DNA from: JACVRW01 sp963819115
Lineage (GTDB): Bacteria; Actinomycetota; Thermoleophilia; Solirubrobacterales; Thermoleophilaceae
Direction: 5' to 3'
NCBI GenBank assembly: GCA_963819115.1
Contig: CAWFUR010000011.1
Coordinates: 930,001 to 994,000, forward strand
DNA: 64,000 bases
Of this stretch, positions 8,218 through 15,497 are shown in pieces. A program made the translations under genes and the position numbers. The notes beneath the pieces are model-generated. The model ran no database searches. It saw only the letters and a program-made list of their open reading frames with translations, and was not told the DNA's origin. Positions within the stretch are counted from its first letter, which is position 1. Every line of letters starts with the position of its first letter.

Positions 8218-8299
8218 GGGAGACTGCATCTCGCCGGTCTCCCGATTGGTCCCGCGGAGGCCGAGCGTCGGTCACACCAGCACCGCAACGAGCGGGACC
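8218..8299 (+). promoter_or_regulatory. Structured leader of the sulfotransferase gene
   Basis: Two stems can form: GGGAGAC/GTCTCCC (8218-8243) and GGTCCCGC/GCGGGACC (8248-8299, 36-base loop). The ribosome-binding site GGGAG (8306-8310) lies just beyond them. The leader matches no riboswitch class I recognise. Confidence 0.3.
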
Positions 8300-8317
8300 G
8301 GAACCGGGAGAAACAGC

Positions 8318-8977
8318 ATGAAGATGATCGGCGTGGGCTTCGGCCGCACCGGCACGATGTCGCTCAAGGCCGCCCTCGAGGAGCTGGGCGCGGGTCCGTG
8401 CTTCCACATGATCGACCTGATCACGGGCGAGAACAAGGACGAGAACCTTCAGCACTGGATCAAGGTCGCCGACGGCGAGCCCGTGGACTGGGCCGAGGTC
8501 TTCGACGGCTGGGAGGCCACCGTGGACTGGCCCGCCGCGACGAAGTGGCGCGAGATCGTGGCCGCCTTCCCGGGCGTGCCCGTACTGCTGAACGTGCGCG
8601 ACTTCGACGGCTTCTACAAGAGCTGCGCGAACACGATCCTGGCGGTCAAGGAGGCGGCGCAGGCCGGTGAGCTGGCCGAGGACGCGAACCGCGACCAGCC
8701 CGCCCCCGAGCTCTGGGGCGTGATCGAGAAGCTCATCTGGCAGGGCGACTTCCAGGGTCGCTTCCAGGACAAGGAGTGGGTCCGCGACATGTACTGGGAT
8801 CGCGTGGAGACGATCAAGCGCGAGGTGCCCGCCGACCGCCTCGTGTACTGGGAGCTGGGCGACGGCTGGGAGCCGCTGGCCGACGCGCTCGGAGTGGAGG
8901 CGCCGGACAAGCCGTTCCCGCACCTCCACGACACGAACGAGTTCCGCGCGGAGTTCGGCCTACCGGCACTCGCCTAG
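8318..8977 (+). CDS. Sulfotransferase-family protein
   Basis: 219 residues from ATG at 8318, preceded by GGGAG seven bases away; an upstream in-frame extension lacks support. The N-terminus IGVGFGRTGTMSLKAAL carries the PAPS 5'-phosphosulfate-binding P-loop-like motif of the sulfotransferase_4 group. The C-terminal part has DRLVYWELGDGWEPLADALG, which matches the family's 3'-phosphate region. Proteins of this group move sulfate from PAPS to small hydroxyl substrates; no substrate can be assigned. The next gene is convergent and separated only by two nested repeats. Confidence 0.8.
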   Translation: MKMIGVGFGRTGTMSLKAALEELGAGPCFHMIDLITGENKDENLQHWIKVADGEPVDWAEVFDGWEATVDWPAATKWREIVAAFPGVPVLLNVRDFDGFYKSCANTILAVKEAAQAGELAEDANRDQPAPELWGVIEKLIWQGDFQGRFQDKEWVRDMYWDRVETIKREVPADRLVYWELGDGWEPLADALGVEAPDKPFPHLHDTNEFRAEFGLPALA

Positions 8978-8979
8978 GG

Positions 8980-9072
8980 GAGGAGCGCAGCCCGATCGGT
9001 GGCGAGGAGCGCAGCCTGATCGGTGATCAGGCGAGCACCGCAGCCATGTCATCGGGCGAGCACCGGACCATG
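8980..9072 (+). repeat. Dispersed palindromic repeat, copy 2, split by copy 3
   Basis: The left half (8980-9001, ending CCCGATCGGTG) and right half (9051-9072, starting ATCGGGCGAGCACC) join into one perfect family member with stem CCCGATC/GATCGGG. Forty-nine bases carrying a second complete copy sit between them. Confidence 0.8.
9004..9048 (+). repeat. Dispersed palindromic repeat, copy 3, nested in copy 2
   Basis: Complete family member with stem CCTGATC-ggt-GATCAGG. Compared with copy 2, the third stem pair changes from C-G to T-A on both sides. It is nearly identical to copy 4, 1.6 kb away on the other side of the amidohydrolase gene. Confidence 0.85.
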
Positions 9073-10644
9073 TCATCCGAAGGGGGCGTCGGGTGCCACG
9101 TGCACCCAGCGCCCCCCGAGCATCGTGGCCAGCACCCGGACCCGCGGGAGGTCGTCCGGTGCGCACTGCAGGGGATCGCGGTCGAGGACGGTCAGATCGG
9201 CCATCTGGCCCGGCACGAGCATCCCCCGGCGGCCCTCGTCGCCGGCCAGCCAGGCCGGACCGGTGGTCACGGCCCGAAGTGCCTCCTCGGCGGTCACCGC
9301 CTGCTCCGGGCGCCAGGCATCACGCTCGTCGATCGTGCGCCTCACCCCGGCCGCGATCCCGGCCAGCGGATCCAGCTCCTCCACCGGTGCGTCCGAGCCG
9401 TTGGCCAGCGTGGTGCCGGCGTCCAGCAGCGAGCGGAAGGCGTACGCGCCGGCGCGCCCCTCCCAGAGGCGGTCGGCCAGGTCGCGGTCGGCGGGGGCGT
9501 GGGTGAACTGGACCGACGCGGCCACGCCGATCTCGGCGAAGCGGGGCACGTCCTCGGGTGCGAGCAGCTGGGCGTGCTCGATGCGGGGGCGCAGGCCGAG
9601 CGGCTCCCACGCGTCGCGGGTGGCGGCGAACGCGTCCAGCGCGTCCCGGTTGGCGGCGTCGCCGATCGCGTGCACCGCCACGGGGAAGTGCGCCGCCGCG
9701 GCCCGGCGGACGATCTGCTCCAGCTCGGCGCCCGAGGTGATCTCCACGCCGGATCCATCGAGGAGCTTTGCCGTGGCCGATCCCAGTGTCCCGTCCATGA
9801 ACACCTTGAGGTAGCCGAGCCGAAGAAGGTCGTCCCCGAAGCCGGACCTCAGGCCCAGCTCGGCGAGGTGCGGGAGCCGCTCGTGCGGCAGCGACTGCCA
9901 TACCCGGAGGCGAAGCTCGCCCCGCTCGCTCAACCGCTGGAACACCTCGAGCGACCCGAGCCATCCGTCCTTGTCGTGGATCGCCGTCACGCCGCGGGAG
10001 TTGGCCAGGCGCACTCCGGCGGCCGACGCCTCCACCAGCTCGTCGATCGAGGGGCGGGCGTGGCGGTCGCGGAACATCCAGGCGGATGCCTCGCGGATCA
10101 CCCCCGTGGGCTCGCCGCCGGCATCGCGCTCCACCACGCCGCCGGGCACGTCCAGATGATCGGCCTGGGCCAGGGCGGCGCTGTTGAGCCAGAGCGAGTG
10201 GTAGTCCCTCGACGTCAGCGCGGTGGGCACCTCGCCGGTCACCCGGTCGAGCGCCCATCGGTCCGGAGGCTCTGCCCAGTCGGCGTCGCGCCAGCCGAGC
10301 CCGCGCAGCCACGCACCGGGCGCCACCTCGCCCAGCCCGGCGGCCACCGCGGCCAGAGCGTCCTCCAGCGAGTTGGCACCCTCGAGCCGCACCTGCGTCT
10401 GGGCCAGCGCCCAGGTGGGGAAGTGCACGTGGGCGTCGTTCAGGCCCGGCACCACGCAGGCGCCCTGCAGGTCCAGCACCTCCGCGCCCGGCAGCGGCGT
10501 GGAGGCGAACAGGCCGTCGTCGCCCACCGACAACATGCCGGCCACCGGCGCCTGGGGATGCATCGTGAGGAAGCGGGCCCCGGAGAGGGTGAGGCGAGGA
10601 GCGGAGCCTGATCGGTGATCAGGCGAGCACCGCAGCCCTGTCAT
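9073..10644 (-). CDS. Amidohydrolase-family protein (YtcJ-like)
   Basis: About 523 residues from ATG at 10644, whose A is also the last base of the upstream gene's stop (TGATG). Metal ligands appear as VVPGLNDAHVHF (HxH), then VAVHAIGDAANRDALDAF and RIEHAQLL (His), and NGSDAPVEELDPLAG (Asp). This is the order of YtcJ-type exoenzymes of the amidohydrolase superfamily, which hydrolyse amide or ester-like bonds; the substrate is unknown. The first 17 codons are translated from a dispersed palindromic repeat, so the true start may be internal. Coupling to the carboxyltransferase suggests a shared pathway. Confidence 0.8.
   Translation of the reverse strand: MTGLRCSPDHRSGSAPRLTLSGARFLTMHPQAPVAGMLSVGDDGLFASTPLPGAEVLDLQGACVVPGLNDAHVHFPTWALAQTQVRLEGANSLEDALAAVAAGLGEVAPGAWLRGLGWRDADWAEPPDRWALDRVTGEVPTALTSRDYHSLWLNSAALAQADHLDVPGGVVERDAGGEPTGVIREASAWMFRDRHARPSIDELVEASAAGVRLANSRGVTAIHDKDGWLGSLEVFQRLSERGELRLRVWQSLPHERLPHLAELGLRSGFGDDLLRLGYLKVFMDGTLGSATAKLLDGSGVEITSGAELEQIVRRAAAAHFPVAVHAIGDAANRDALDAFAATRDAWEPLGLRPRIEHAQLLAPEDVPRFAEIGVAASVQFTHAPADRDLADRLWEGRAGAYAFRSLLDAGTTLANGSDAPVEELDPLAGIAAGVRRTIDERDAWRPEQAVTAEEALRAVTTGPAWLAGDEGRRGMLVPGQMADLTVLDRDPLQCAPDDLPRVRVLATMLGGRWVHVAPDAPFG
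10596..10640 (+). repeat. Dispersed palindromic repeat, copy 4
   Basis: Stem CCTGATC-ggt-GATCAGG, the same subtype and orientation as copy 3. Here the terminal CATG is CCTG. On the minus strand it forms the first codons of the amidohydrolase. Copies 3 and 4 thus bracket that gene as direct repeats. Confidence 0.85.
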
Positions 10645-12206
10645 CACGGCCTGGGGCCGCGAGCCTTCGGACCGGACGTCAGATCCTGCCGCACCAGCTC
10701 GTGTGCGCGCTCCGCCCAGTCGCACAGAAGCGGGCGGGTGTCGCGCGGGTCGATGATCTCCTCGACGCTGAAGCGCTCGGCGGTGCGGAACGGGGACCGC
10801 ACCGCGTCGAGCCGGGCGGCGATCTCCGCGCGCAGCGCCACGGGGTCCTCGGCCGCCGCGAGCTCGCGCCGGTACGCCGCCTCGAGCCCGCCCTCCATCG
10901 GCAGCGAACCCCAGTCGCCCGACGGCCACGCGTAGCGCAGGTTCAGGCGCGAGCCATCGCCGTGGCCGGCCCCGGCCACACCGAACACCTTCCGCACCAG
11001 GATCGAGACCCAGGGGACGCTCGCCTGGTAAACCGAGAAGAGGGCGCGCGACCCGCGCCGGATGGTGCCCGCCCTCTCCGCCTCGGTGCCGATAACGAAC
11101 CCGGGCACGTCCACGAAGTTCACCACCGGGATGTGGAACTGATCGCAGGTGTCCACGAAGCGGGCCATCTTCTCCGAGGCGTCCGCCGTGACCCCGCCGC
11201 CGTAGTGCTCGGTGTCCGAGGCCAGCACTCCGACGGGCCGGCCGCCCAGCCGGGCCAGGGCCGTGATCACCGGCCGGCCGAACGCCGCCCCCAGCTCGAA
11301 CACCGAGCCGCGGTCCATCACCGCATCGAGGATGCGCCGGGTCTTGTAGGGCTTGCGCCGGTCTCGCGGGACGATCTCGATCAGCTCCTCCTCGCGGCGG
11401 TCCGGCGGGTCGGCCTCGTCCACGAGCGGCGGGGCCTCCCAGACGCTCGCGGGGAGGTAGGAGAGGAAGCGCTTCAGCTGGCCGAGCGCGTCGTCCTCGT
11501 CGGCCGCCACGTTGTCCACGGCGCCGGCCCTGGCCTGCATCCGGGCGCCCCCGAGCGTCTCCTTGTCCGGCGACTCGCCCATCGCCGCCGCCACCACCGG
11601 CGGCCCGGCCACGAAGAGCTGCGCCGTGCCGCGGACGATCACGGAGAAGTGGGAGCACACCACCCGCGCGGCGCCCAGCCCGGCCACGGGGCCGAGCGCG
11701 GCGGTGACCACGGGCACGGTGGCCAGGTTTCGCACCACCAGGTCGAAGCCCGGGAGCGGTGGCACGTAGGAGAAGCCCATGTCCTCGAGCGACTTGACGC
11801 TCCCGCCGCCGCCCGTGCCGTCCACCAGGCGGACGATCGGGATGCGCATCTCCTGCGCGAGCCGCTCCGCGAACAGCGCCTTCTCCCAGATCGCCGCGTC
11901 GGCGGCGCCCCCGCGGACGGTGAAGTCGTCCGCCTGGACCGCGGCACGCCGGCCGTCGATGCGTCCCTGACCCACCACCGTGTTGGCGGGGAGGAAGTCC
12001 TCCATCTCCCCGTCGGCGCCGTAGGTGCCGCGTCCGGCCAGCGCGCCCGTCTCGTGGAAGGTGCCCGGGTCGAAGAGCCGATCCACGCGCTCGCGCACGG
12101 TCATCCGCCCGGAGGCGTGCTGGCGGTCCACCCGTTCCGTCCCGCCCATGCGCCTCGCCAGCTCCTCCCGGCGGTGCAGCTCCTCGAGCTCGGGCTCCCA
12201 GCTCAT
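10644..12206 (-). CDS. Acyl-CoA carboxylase carboxyltransferase (beta) subunit
   Basis: 520 residues with the two crotonase-like halves of the biotin-dependent carboxyltransferase family. The N-terminal half has RMTVRERVDRLFDPGTF and a glycine-rich DGTGGGGSVKSL acyl-CoA/oxyanion region; the C-terminal half has HYGGGVTADASEKMARFVD and VNFVDVPGFVIGTEAE. It moves the carboxyl group from carboxybiotin to acetyl- or propionyl-CoA-type acceptors. No alpha (biotin carboxylase) gene is in the window, so specificity stays open. A TAGGCT box 10 bases before the ATG (12217-12222) suggests its own promoter inside the end of the upstream gene. It is coupled to the amidohydrolase downstream. Confidence 0.85.
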   Translation of the reverse strand: MSWEPELEELHRREELARRMGGTERVDRQHASGRMTVRERVDRLFDPGTFHETGALAGRGTYGADGEMEDFLPANTVVGQGRIDGRRAAVQADDFTVRGGAADAAIWEKALFAERLAQEMRIPIVRLVDGTGGGGSVKSLEDMGFSYVPPLPGFDLVVRNLATVPVVTAALGPVAGLGAARVVCSHFSVIVRGTAQLFVAGPPVVAAAMGESPDKETLGGARMQARAGAVDNVAADEDDALGQLKRFLSYLPASVWEAPPLVDEADPPDRREEELIEIVPRDRRKPYKTRRILDAVMDRGSVFELGAAFGRPVITALARLGGRPVGVLASDTEHYGGGVTADASEKMARFVDTCDQFHIPVVNFVDVPGFVIGTEAERAGTIRRGSRALFSVYQASVPWVSILVRKVFGVAGAGHGDGSRLNLRYAWPSGDWGSLPMEGGLEAAYRRELAAAEDPVALRAEIAARLDAVRSPFRTAERFSVEEIIDPRDTRPLLCDWAERAHELVRQDLTSGPKARGPRP

Positions 12207-12219
12207 CGCGGGCGGCAGC

Positions 12220-12708
12220 CTAGTCGCGCAGCGCTTCGTGCGAGGCGCGCAGCCGATGGTCCTCCACCCGGTCCCGCTGGTCGCCGGCGCGCTCCTCGAG
12301 ACGGGCGAGCTGCGCCCTGTCGAGGCGCGGCTCCTCCGGAACGAGACCCAGCAGGCTGCGCCAGAGGCCGAGCTTCCCGGTGATCCCGAGCTTGAGACCC
12401 TCCAGCTCCACCAGGCGGCTCAGCGGCGAGTAGCCGGTGAGCTGGCCGTTGGGCTTCAGGCGACCGAACTTCTCGGCGGTCCAGGCCGCCAGCACTTTGG
12501 GGTGGTCGCGCCGGACATCCAGCGTGTCCATGATCCGCTGAAGCTCGTCGCGGTCCTCGCCGATCTCCTCGGCCAGCTCTGCGAGGAAGTCTCCGTACTC
12601 GCTCCCGCGGTTCGACCTCGCCGCCCGGTTCGCCAGCTCCACGCCCACGGTGGAGCCGGCGAGATGATCGTTCAGGTAGATGCCGAGGAACTTCGAGTTC
12701 GCGCCCAC
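12220..12708 (-). CDS. Conserved hypothetical protein (162 aa)
   Basis: 162 residues from a GTG start, with TACGGT (12715-12720) six bases upstream as a likely leaderless promoter. The sequence is mostly helical and charged (NDHLAGSTVGVELANRAARS, GEDRDELQRIMDTLDVRRDH) with a basic middle and an acidic C-terminus; there is no signal peptide or membrane span. The motif LAGSTVGVELANRA recalls small actinobacterial proteins sometimes described as ferritin-like or stress-related, but I cannot name a function. It lies 13 bases before the carboxyltransferase start. Confidence 0.65.
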   Translation of the reverse strand: MGANSKFLGIYLNDHLAGSTVGVELANRAARSNRGSEYGDFLAELAEEIGEDRDELQRIMDTLDVRRDHPKVLAAWTAEKFGRLKPNGQLTGYSPLSRLVELEGLKLGITGKLGLWRSLLGLVPEEPRLDRAQLARLEERAGDQRDRVEDHRLRASHEALRD

Positions 12709-12726
12709 CGGGGGACCGTACCCCGA

Positions 12727-13890
12727 TCAGTCCTCCGACACCCGGAGCGAGCGGTCCGGCCCGACGCTGAGGCGCCGGCGGCCGGCCAGGAGCTCGCGCA
12801 GCTCGTCGCCCACGAGCTCGCGGCGCCAGCCCTCCGTGACCCGGAGGCCGTCGGCCTCGTCGCCGCGCCGGGCGGCGGCCACCAGAGCGGTGAGCTCGGG
12901 CTGGGTGGCGATCAGCTCCACCGCCACGCCGCTGTCCATCGATCGCTGGCGGACCAGCGCCTGTGCTAGCGACACCAGCGGCGCGTCCACCTGGTCGCGG
13001 GACGGAGGGGAGGGGGGCGCGGCCGGGGGCTCGCGCTCGAGGCCGCGCTCGATCGCGGCGATCAGGCGGTCGCCCCGGCGGTGCAGCGTCTGCGGGGGCA
13101 GCCCGCGGATCTGCTCGAGTCCGTTGGGGTCGGTGGGCGCGCGGCGGGCCAGCTCCATCAGCGCCTGGTCGGGAAGCACGAACCCGACGGGGCGGTCAAG
13201 TGAACGCGCGCTCTCCTCGCGCCACTCCACCAGCTCGCGTGCCACCGCCCGCCCGGTCTCGCTCAGGCGTCCCAGGCGCGGAAGCCGGTCGAAGATCTGA
13301 TCGGGGGTGCGCTCGTCGGTCACCTCCTCCAGGGCGAGGCATTCCTCGCGCGCCCACTCCAGGCGTCCGCGCTCCCCGAGCTGCTGCTCCAGGCCGTCGC
13401 CCACGGCCAGCAGGCAGCGTGCGTCGTCGGCGGCGTACTCGAGCTGAAGGTCGGTGAGCGGCCGCCGGTCCCAGCGGGTGAAGCCCTCGGAGCCCTTCAA
13501 TCGCTCGCCGAGGACCCTGCGCACCAGCGACTCGTAGCCCTCCTGGCTGCCCATGCCGAGGAAGCCGGCGGCCACCTGCGTGTCGAAGATGTTCCGCACC
13601 TCGGTGCGCCACTCGCGGCGCAGGATGGCCACGTCCTGGCGCCCGGCATGCACCACCACCTGCACCTCGGGGTCGGCGAGCACCCGCGCGAGCCCGGCGG
13701 CGTCCTCGTCGCCGAAGTCGTCGCCCAGTGGATCCAGCACCTCCGTGCGCACGCCGTCGGGCGCCTCGGGGTCAGGCACCGCCACCTGCACCAGGCAGAG
13801 GAGCGCGCGGTAGCGGCGCTCGGACACGAACTCGGTGTCGATCGCGATCCGGCCCTCGGAGGCGGCCCGCTCGGCCAGCTCGGCGGTCAT
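12727..13890 (-). CDS. rnd: Ribonuclease D
   Basis: 387 residues from ATG at 13890; the longer reading only translates a repeat. The DEDDy exonuclease domain is complete: GRIAIDTEFVSERRYRALLC (Exo I, D and E), VVVHAGRQDVAILR (Exo II) and LEYAADDARCLLAVGDGL (Exo III, Y and D). One or two HRDC-like helical segments follow (VGFVLPDQALMELARRAPTD near residue 230). It trims tRNA and other RNA 3' ends. A TAGATT box seven bases before the ATG (13898-13903) marks a leaderless promoter, and the dispersed repeat copy 5 lies just beyond it. Confidence 0.9.
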   Translation of the reverse strand: MTAELAERAASEGRIAIDTEFVSERRYRALLCLVQVAVPDPEAPDGVRTEVLDPLGDDFGDEDAAGLARVLADPEVQVVVHAGRQDVAILRREWRTEVRNIFDTQVAAGFLGMGSQEGYESLVRRVLGERLKGSEGFTRWDRRPLTDLQLEYAADDARCLLAVGDGLEQQLGERGRLEWAREECLALEEVTDERTPDQIFDRLPRLGRLSETGRAVARELVEWREESARSLDRPVGFVLPDQALMELARRAPTDPNGLEQIRGLPPQTLHRRGDRLIAAIERGLEREPPAAPPSPPSRDQVDAPLVSLAQALVRQRSMDSGVAVELIATQPELTALVAAARRGDEADGLRVTEGWRRELVGDELRELLAGRRRLSVGPDRSLRVSED

Positions 13891-13910
13891 CGGCGCGAAT
13901 CTACTGATGG

Positions 13911-13955
13911 CATGCTCCGGTGCTCCGGCCGACCACCGGTCGGCCTCCGCTCCTC
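13911..13955 (-). repeat. Dispersed palindromic repeat, copy 5
   Basis: Read on the minus strand, the stem is GGCCGACC-ggt-GGTCGGCC with the family flanks GAGGAGCGGA and GGAGCACCGGAGCATG. Several stem pairs differ from the other copies, but pairing stays perfect. It sits in the divergent gap between RNase D and the M14/amidase gene. Confidence 0.8.
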
Positions 13956-13978
13956 GCTGGCGTGGCCATACTCGGTGC

Positions 13979-15352
13979 GTGCGGCGCGCGCTCACGGTCC
14001 TCGTTCTGGCGGTTGTGGCCATCGGCCTCTGGGCCGGTGAGACCCGGCACGGAGGCGGCGCGCCCGCGCCTCACGCGGAGCCCGCCCTGGCGGCGCCGCC
14101 CGCACCGGCCCCGGCCGCCGCGGCTGCGCCCGGGAGCGTGCTGGTGGGCCGCTCGGCGCAGGGCCGCCCGATCCGCGCCGTGCGGGTGGGAAGCGCAAGG
14201 GCGAGGGTGAAACTGCTCGTGATCGGCTCCATCCACGGGAACGAGAACGCCGGCCGCCAGGTGGTGGCACGCCTGCGCCGGGTCAGGCCCCCGCGCGGCT
14301 CCGCCCTCTGGCTGATCGACACCGTGAACCCGGACGGCGCCGCCGCGGGCACCCGGCAGAACTCGCGTGGGGTGGACCTGAACCGGAACTTCCCGGACGA
14401 CTGGCGGGCCGACGGCCGCCCCTTCGACACCTACCACTCCGGATCCGCCGCCGGCTCCGAGCCGGAGACGCAGGCCATCTCGCGCTTCATCGCGCGCGAG
14501 CGCCCACGGGTCACGCTCTGGTACCACCAGGCGCTCCGGATCGTCGTCCACTCGGACGGCGACCCGTTCCTGGAGCGTCTCTACAGCCGCCGCGGCGGGC
14601 TGCCGCGGCGGTCCATCGGCCCCTACCACGGCACCGCCACCGGCTGGCAGAACCACCACTTCCGCGGAGACACCGCCTTCGTGGTGGAGCTTCCCGGGGG
14701 ACGGCTGCCCGCGAGCGGCGTGGCCCGCCAGGCCGGGGCAGCGCTGGCGCTCGCCCGGGCCGTGGCCCCGCAGCGCGTCGTGAACCGCCCGATCCCGTTC
14801 GGCGCGCGGCGCAAGCAGGAGATGCGCGCCTACGCCATGCGCCACTACGGCATTGACACGTATCGCCTGCGCCACCCGCGCGTGATCGTCGAGCACTACA
14901 CCGCCACGGACACACTGGCTCCCGTGCTGAACACCTTCGGGAGCGACACGCCGGACGTGGAGCTGGGCGAGCTGCCCGGGGTGTGCTCGCACTACGTGAT
15001 CGACCGCGACGGAACGGTCTATGGCCTGGTGCCCACGACGATCATGTGCCGCCACACGGTGGGGCTGAACTGGACGGCCATCGGCGTCGAGCACGTCGGC
15101 CAGAGCGACGGCCAGGTGTTCGGAGACCGGGCGCAGCTCCGGGCCTCGCTTCGCCTCACCCGCTCACTGCAGGGCCGCTACGGCATCCGCACCCGTAACG
15201 TGATCGGGCACGCCGAGAGCCTCACCAGCCCGTACCACCGCGAGCGCGTGGCCCGGCTCCGCGGCCAGACGCACGGCGACATGGCCAAGACGGCCATGAC
15301 GGGCTACCGCCGCCGGCTCAACAGCCTTCCCGCGCCCGCGAGCATGCGCTGA
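13979..15352 (+). CDS. Secreted M14 peptidase fused to an N-acetylmuramoyl-L-alanine amidase domain
   Basis: 457 residues from GTG at 13979. A signal or anchor segment (ALTVLVLAVVAIGLWAG) and an Ala/Pro linker lead into a zinc carboxypeptidase (M14, MpaA-like) domain. Zinc ligands are H86 and E89 in GSIHGNEN; DLNRNFPDDW and a later TLWYHQ histidine follow, and the catalytic Glu is in TAFVVELPGG. From about residue 300 a second zinc domain of the Amidase_2/PGRP fold follows, with HPRVIVEHYTAT, MCRHTVGLNWTAIGVEHVG and VIGHAES. Both halves keep their metal ligands. Acting outside the membrane, it could cut the D-glutamyl peptide and the sugar-peptide amide of peptidoglycan with one polypeptide. 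Confidence 0.75.
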   Translation: MRRALTVLVLAVVAIGLWAGETRHGGGAPAPHAEPALAAPPAPAPAAAAAPGSVLVGRSAQGRPIRAVRVGSARARVKLLVIGSIHGNENAGRQVVARLRRVRPPRGSALWLIDTVNPDGAAAGTRQNSRGVDLNRNFPDDWRADGRPFDTYHSGSAAGSEPETQAISRFIARERPRVTLWYHQALRIVVHSDGDPFLERLYSRRGGLPRRSIGPYHGTATGWQNHHFRGDTAFVVELPGGRLPASGVARQAGAALALARAVAPQRVVNRPIPFGARRKQEMRAYAMRHYGIDTYRLRHPRVIVEHYTATDTLAPVLNTFGSDTPDVELGELPGVCSHYVIDRDGTVYGLVPTTIMCRHTVGLNWTAIGVEHVGQSDGQVFGDRAQLRASLRLTRSLQGRYGIRTRNVIGHAESLTSPYHRERVARLRGQTHGDMAKTAMTGYRRRLNSLPAPASMR

Positions 15353-15481
15353 GAGCACCACCGGAACCAGAACACCGCGATGTCCGCCAGCGCGCTCCAG
15401 GCGTGCCCCGGCGGACCCGTGACCATCCATGCCTGAAGTCGCTCCAGGGATCCGCGGCGGTGATTTTCCACAGCGTCACGC

Positions 15482-15487
15482 TATCTT
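15482..15487 (+). promoter_or_regulatory. -10 element of tig
   Basis: TATCTT lies 10 bases before ATG 15498, so the transcript would be leaderless or nearly so. Confidence 0.45.
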
Positions 15488-15497
15488 CAGCGCCCGG

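Noticed and set aside
13835..13978. N-terminal extension of the M14/amidase gene to ATG 13835
   Set aside because: It crosses the RNase D start and the repeat copy 5; the signal-like segment starts right after GTG 13979.
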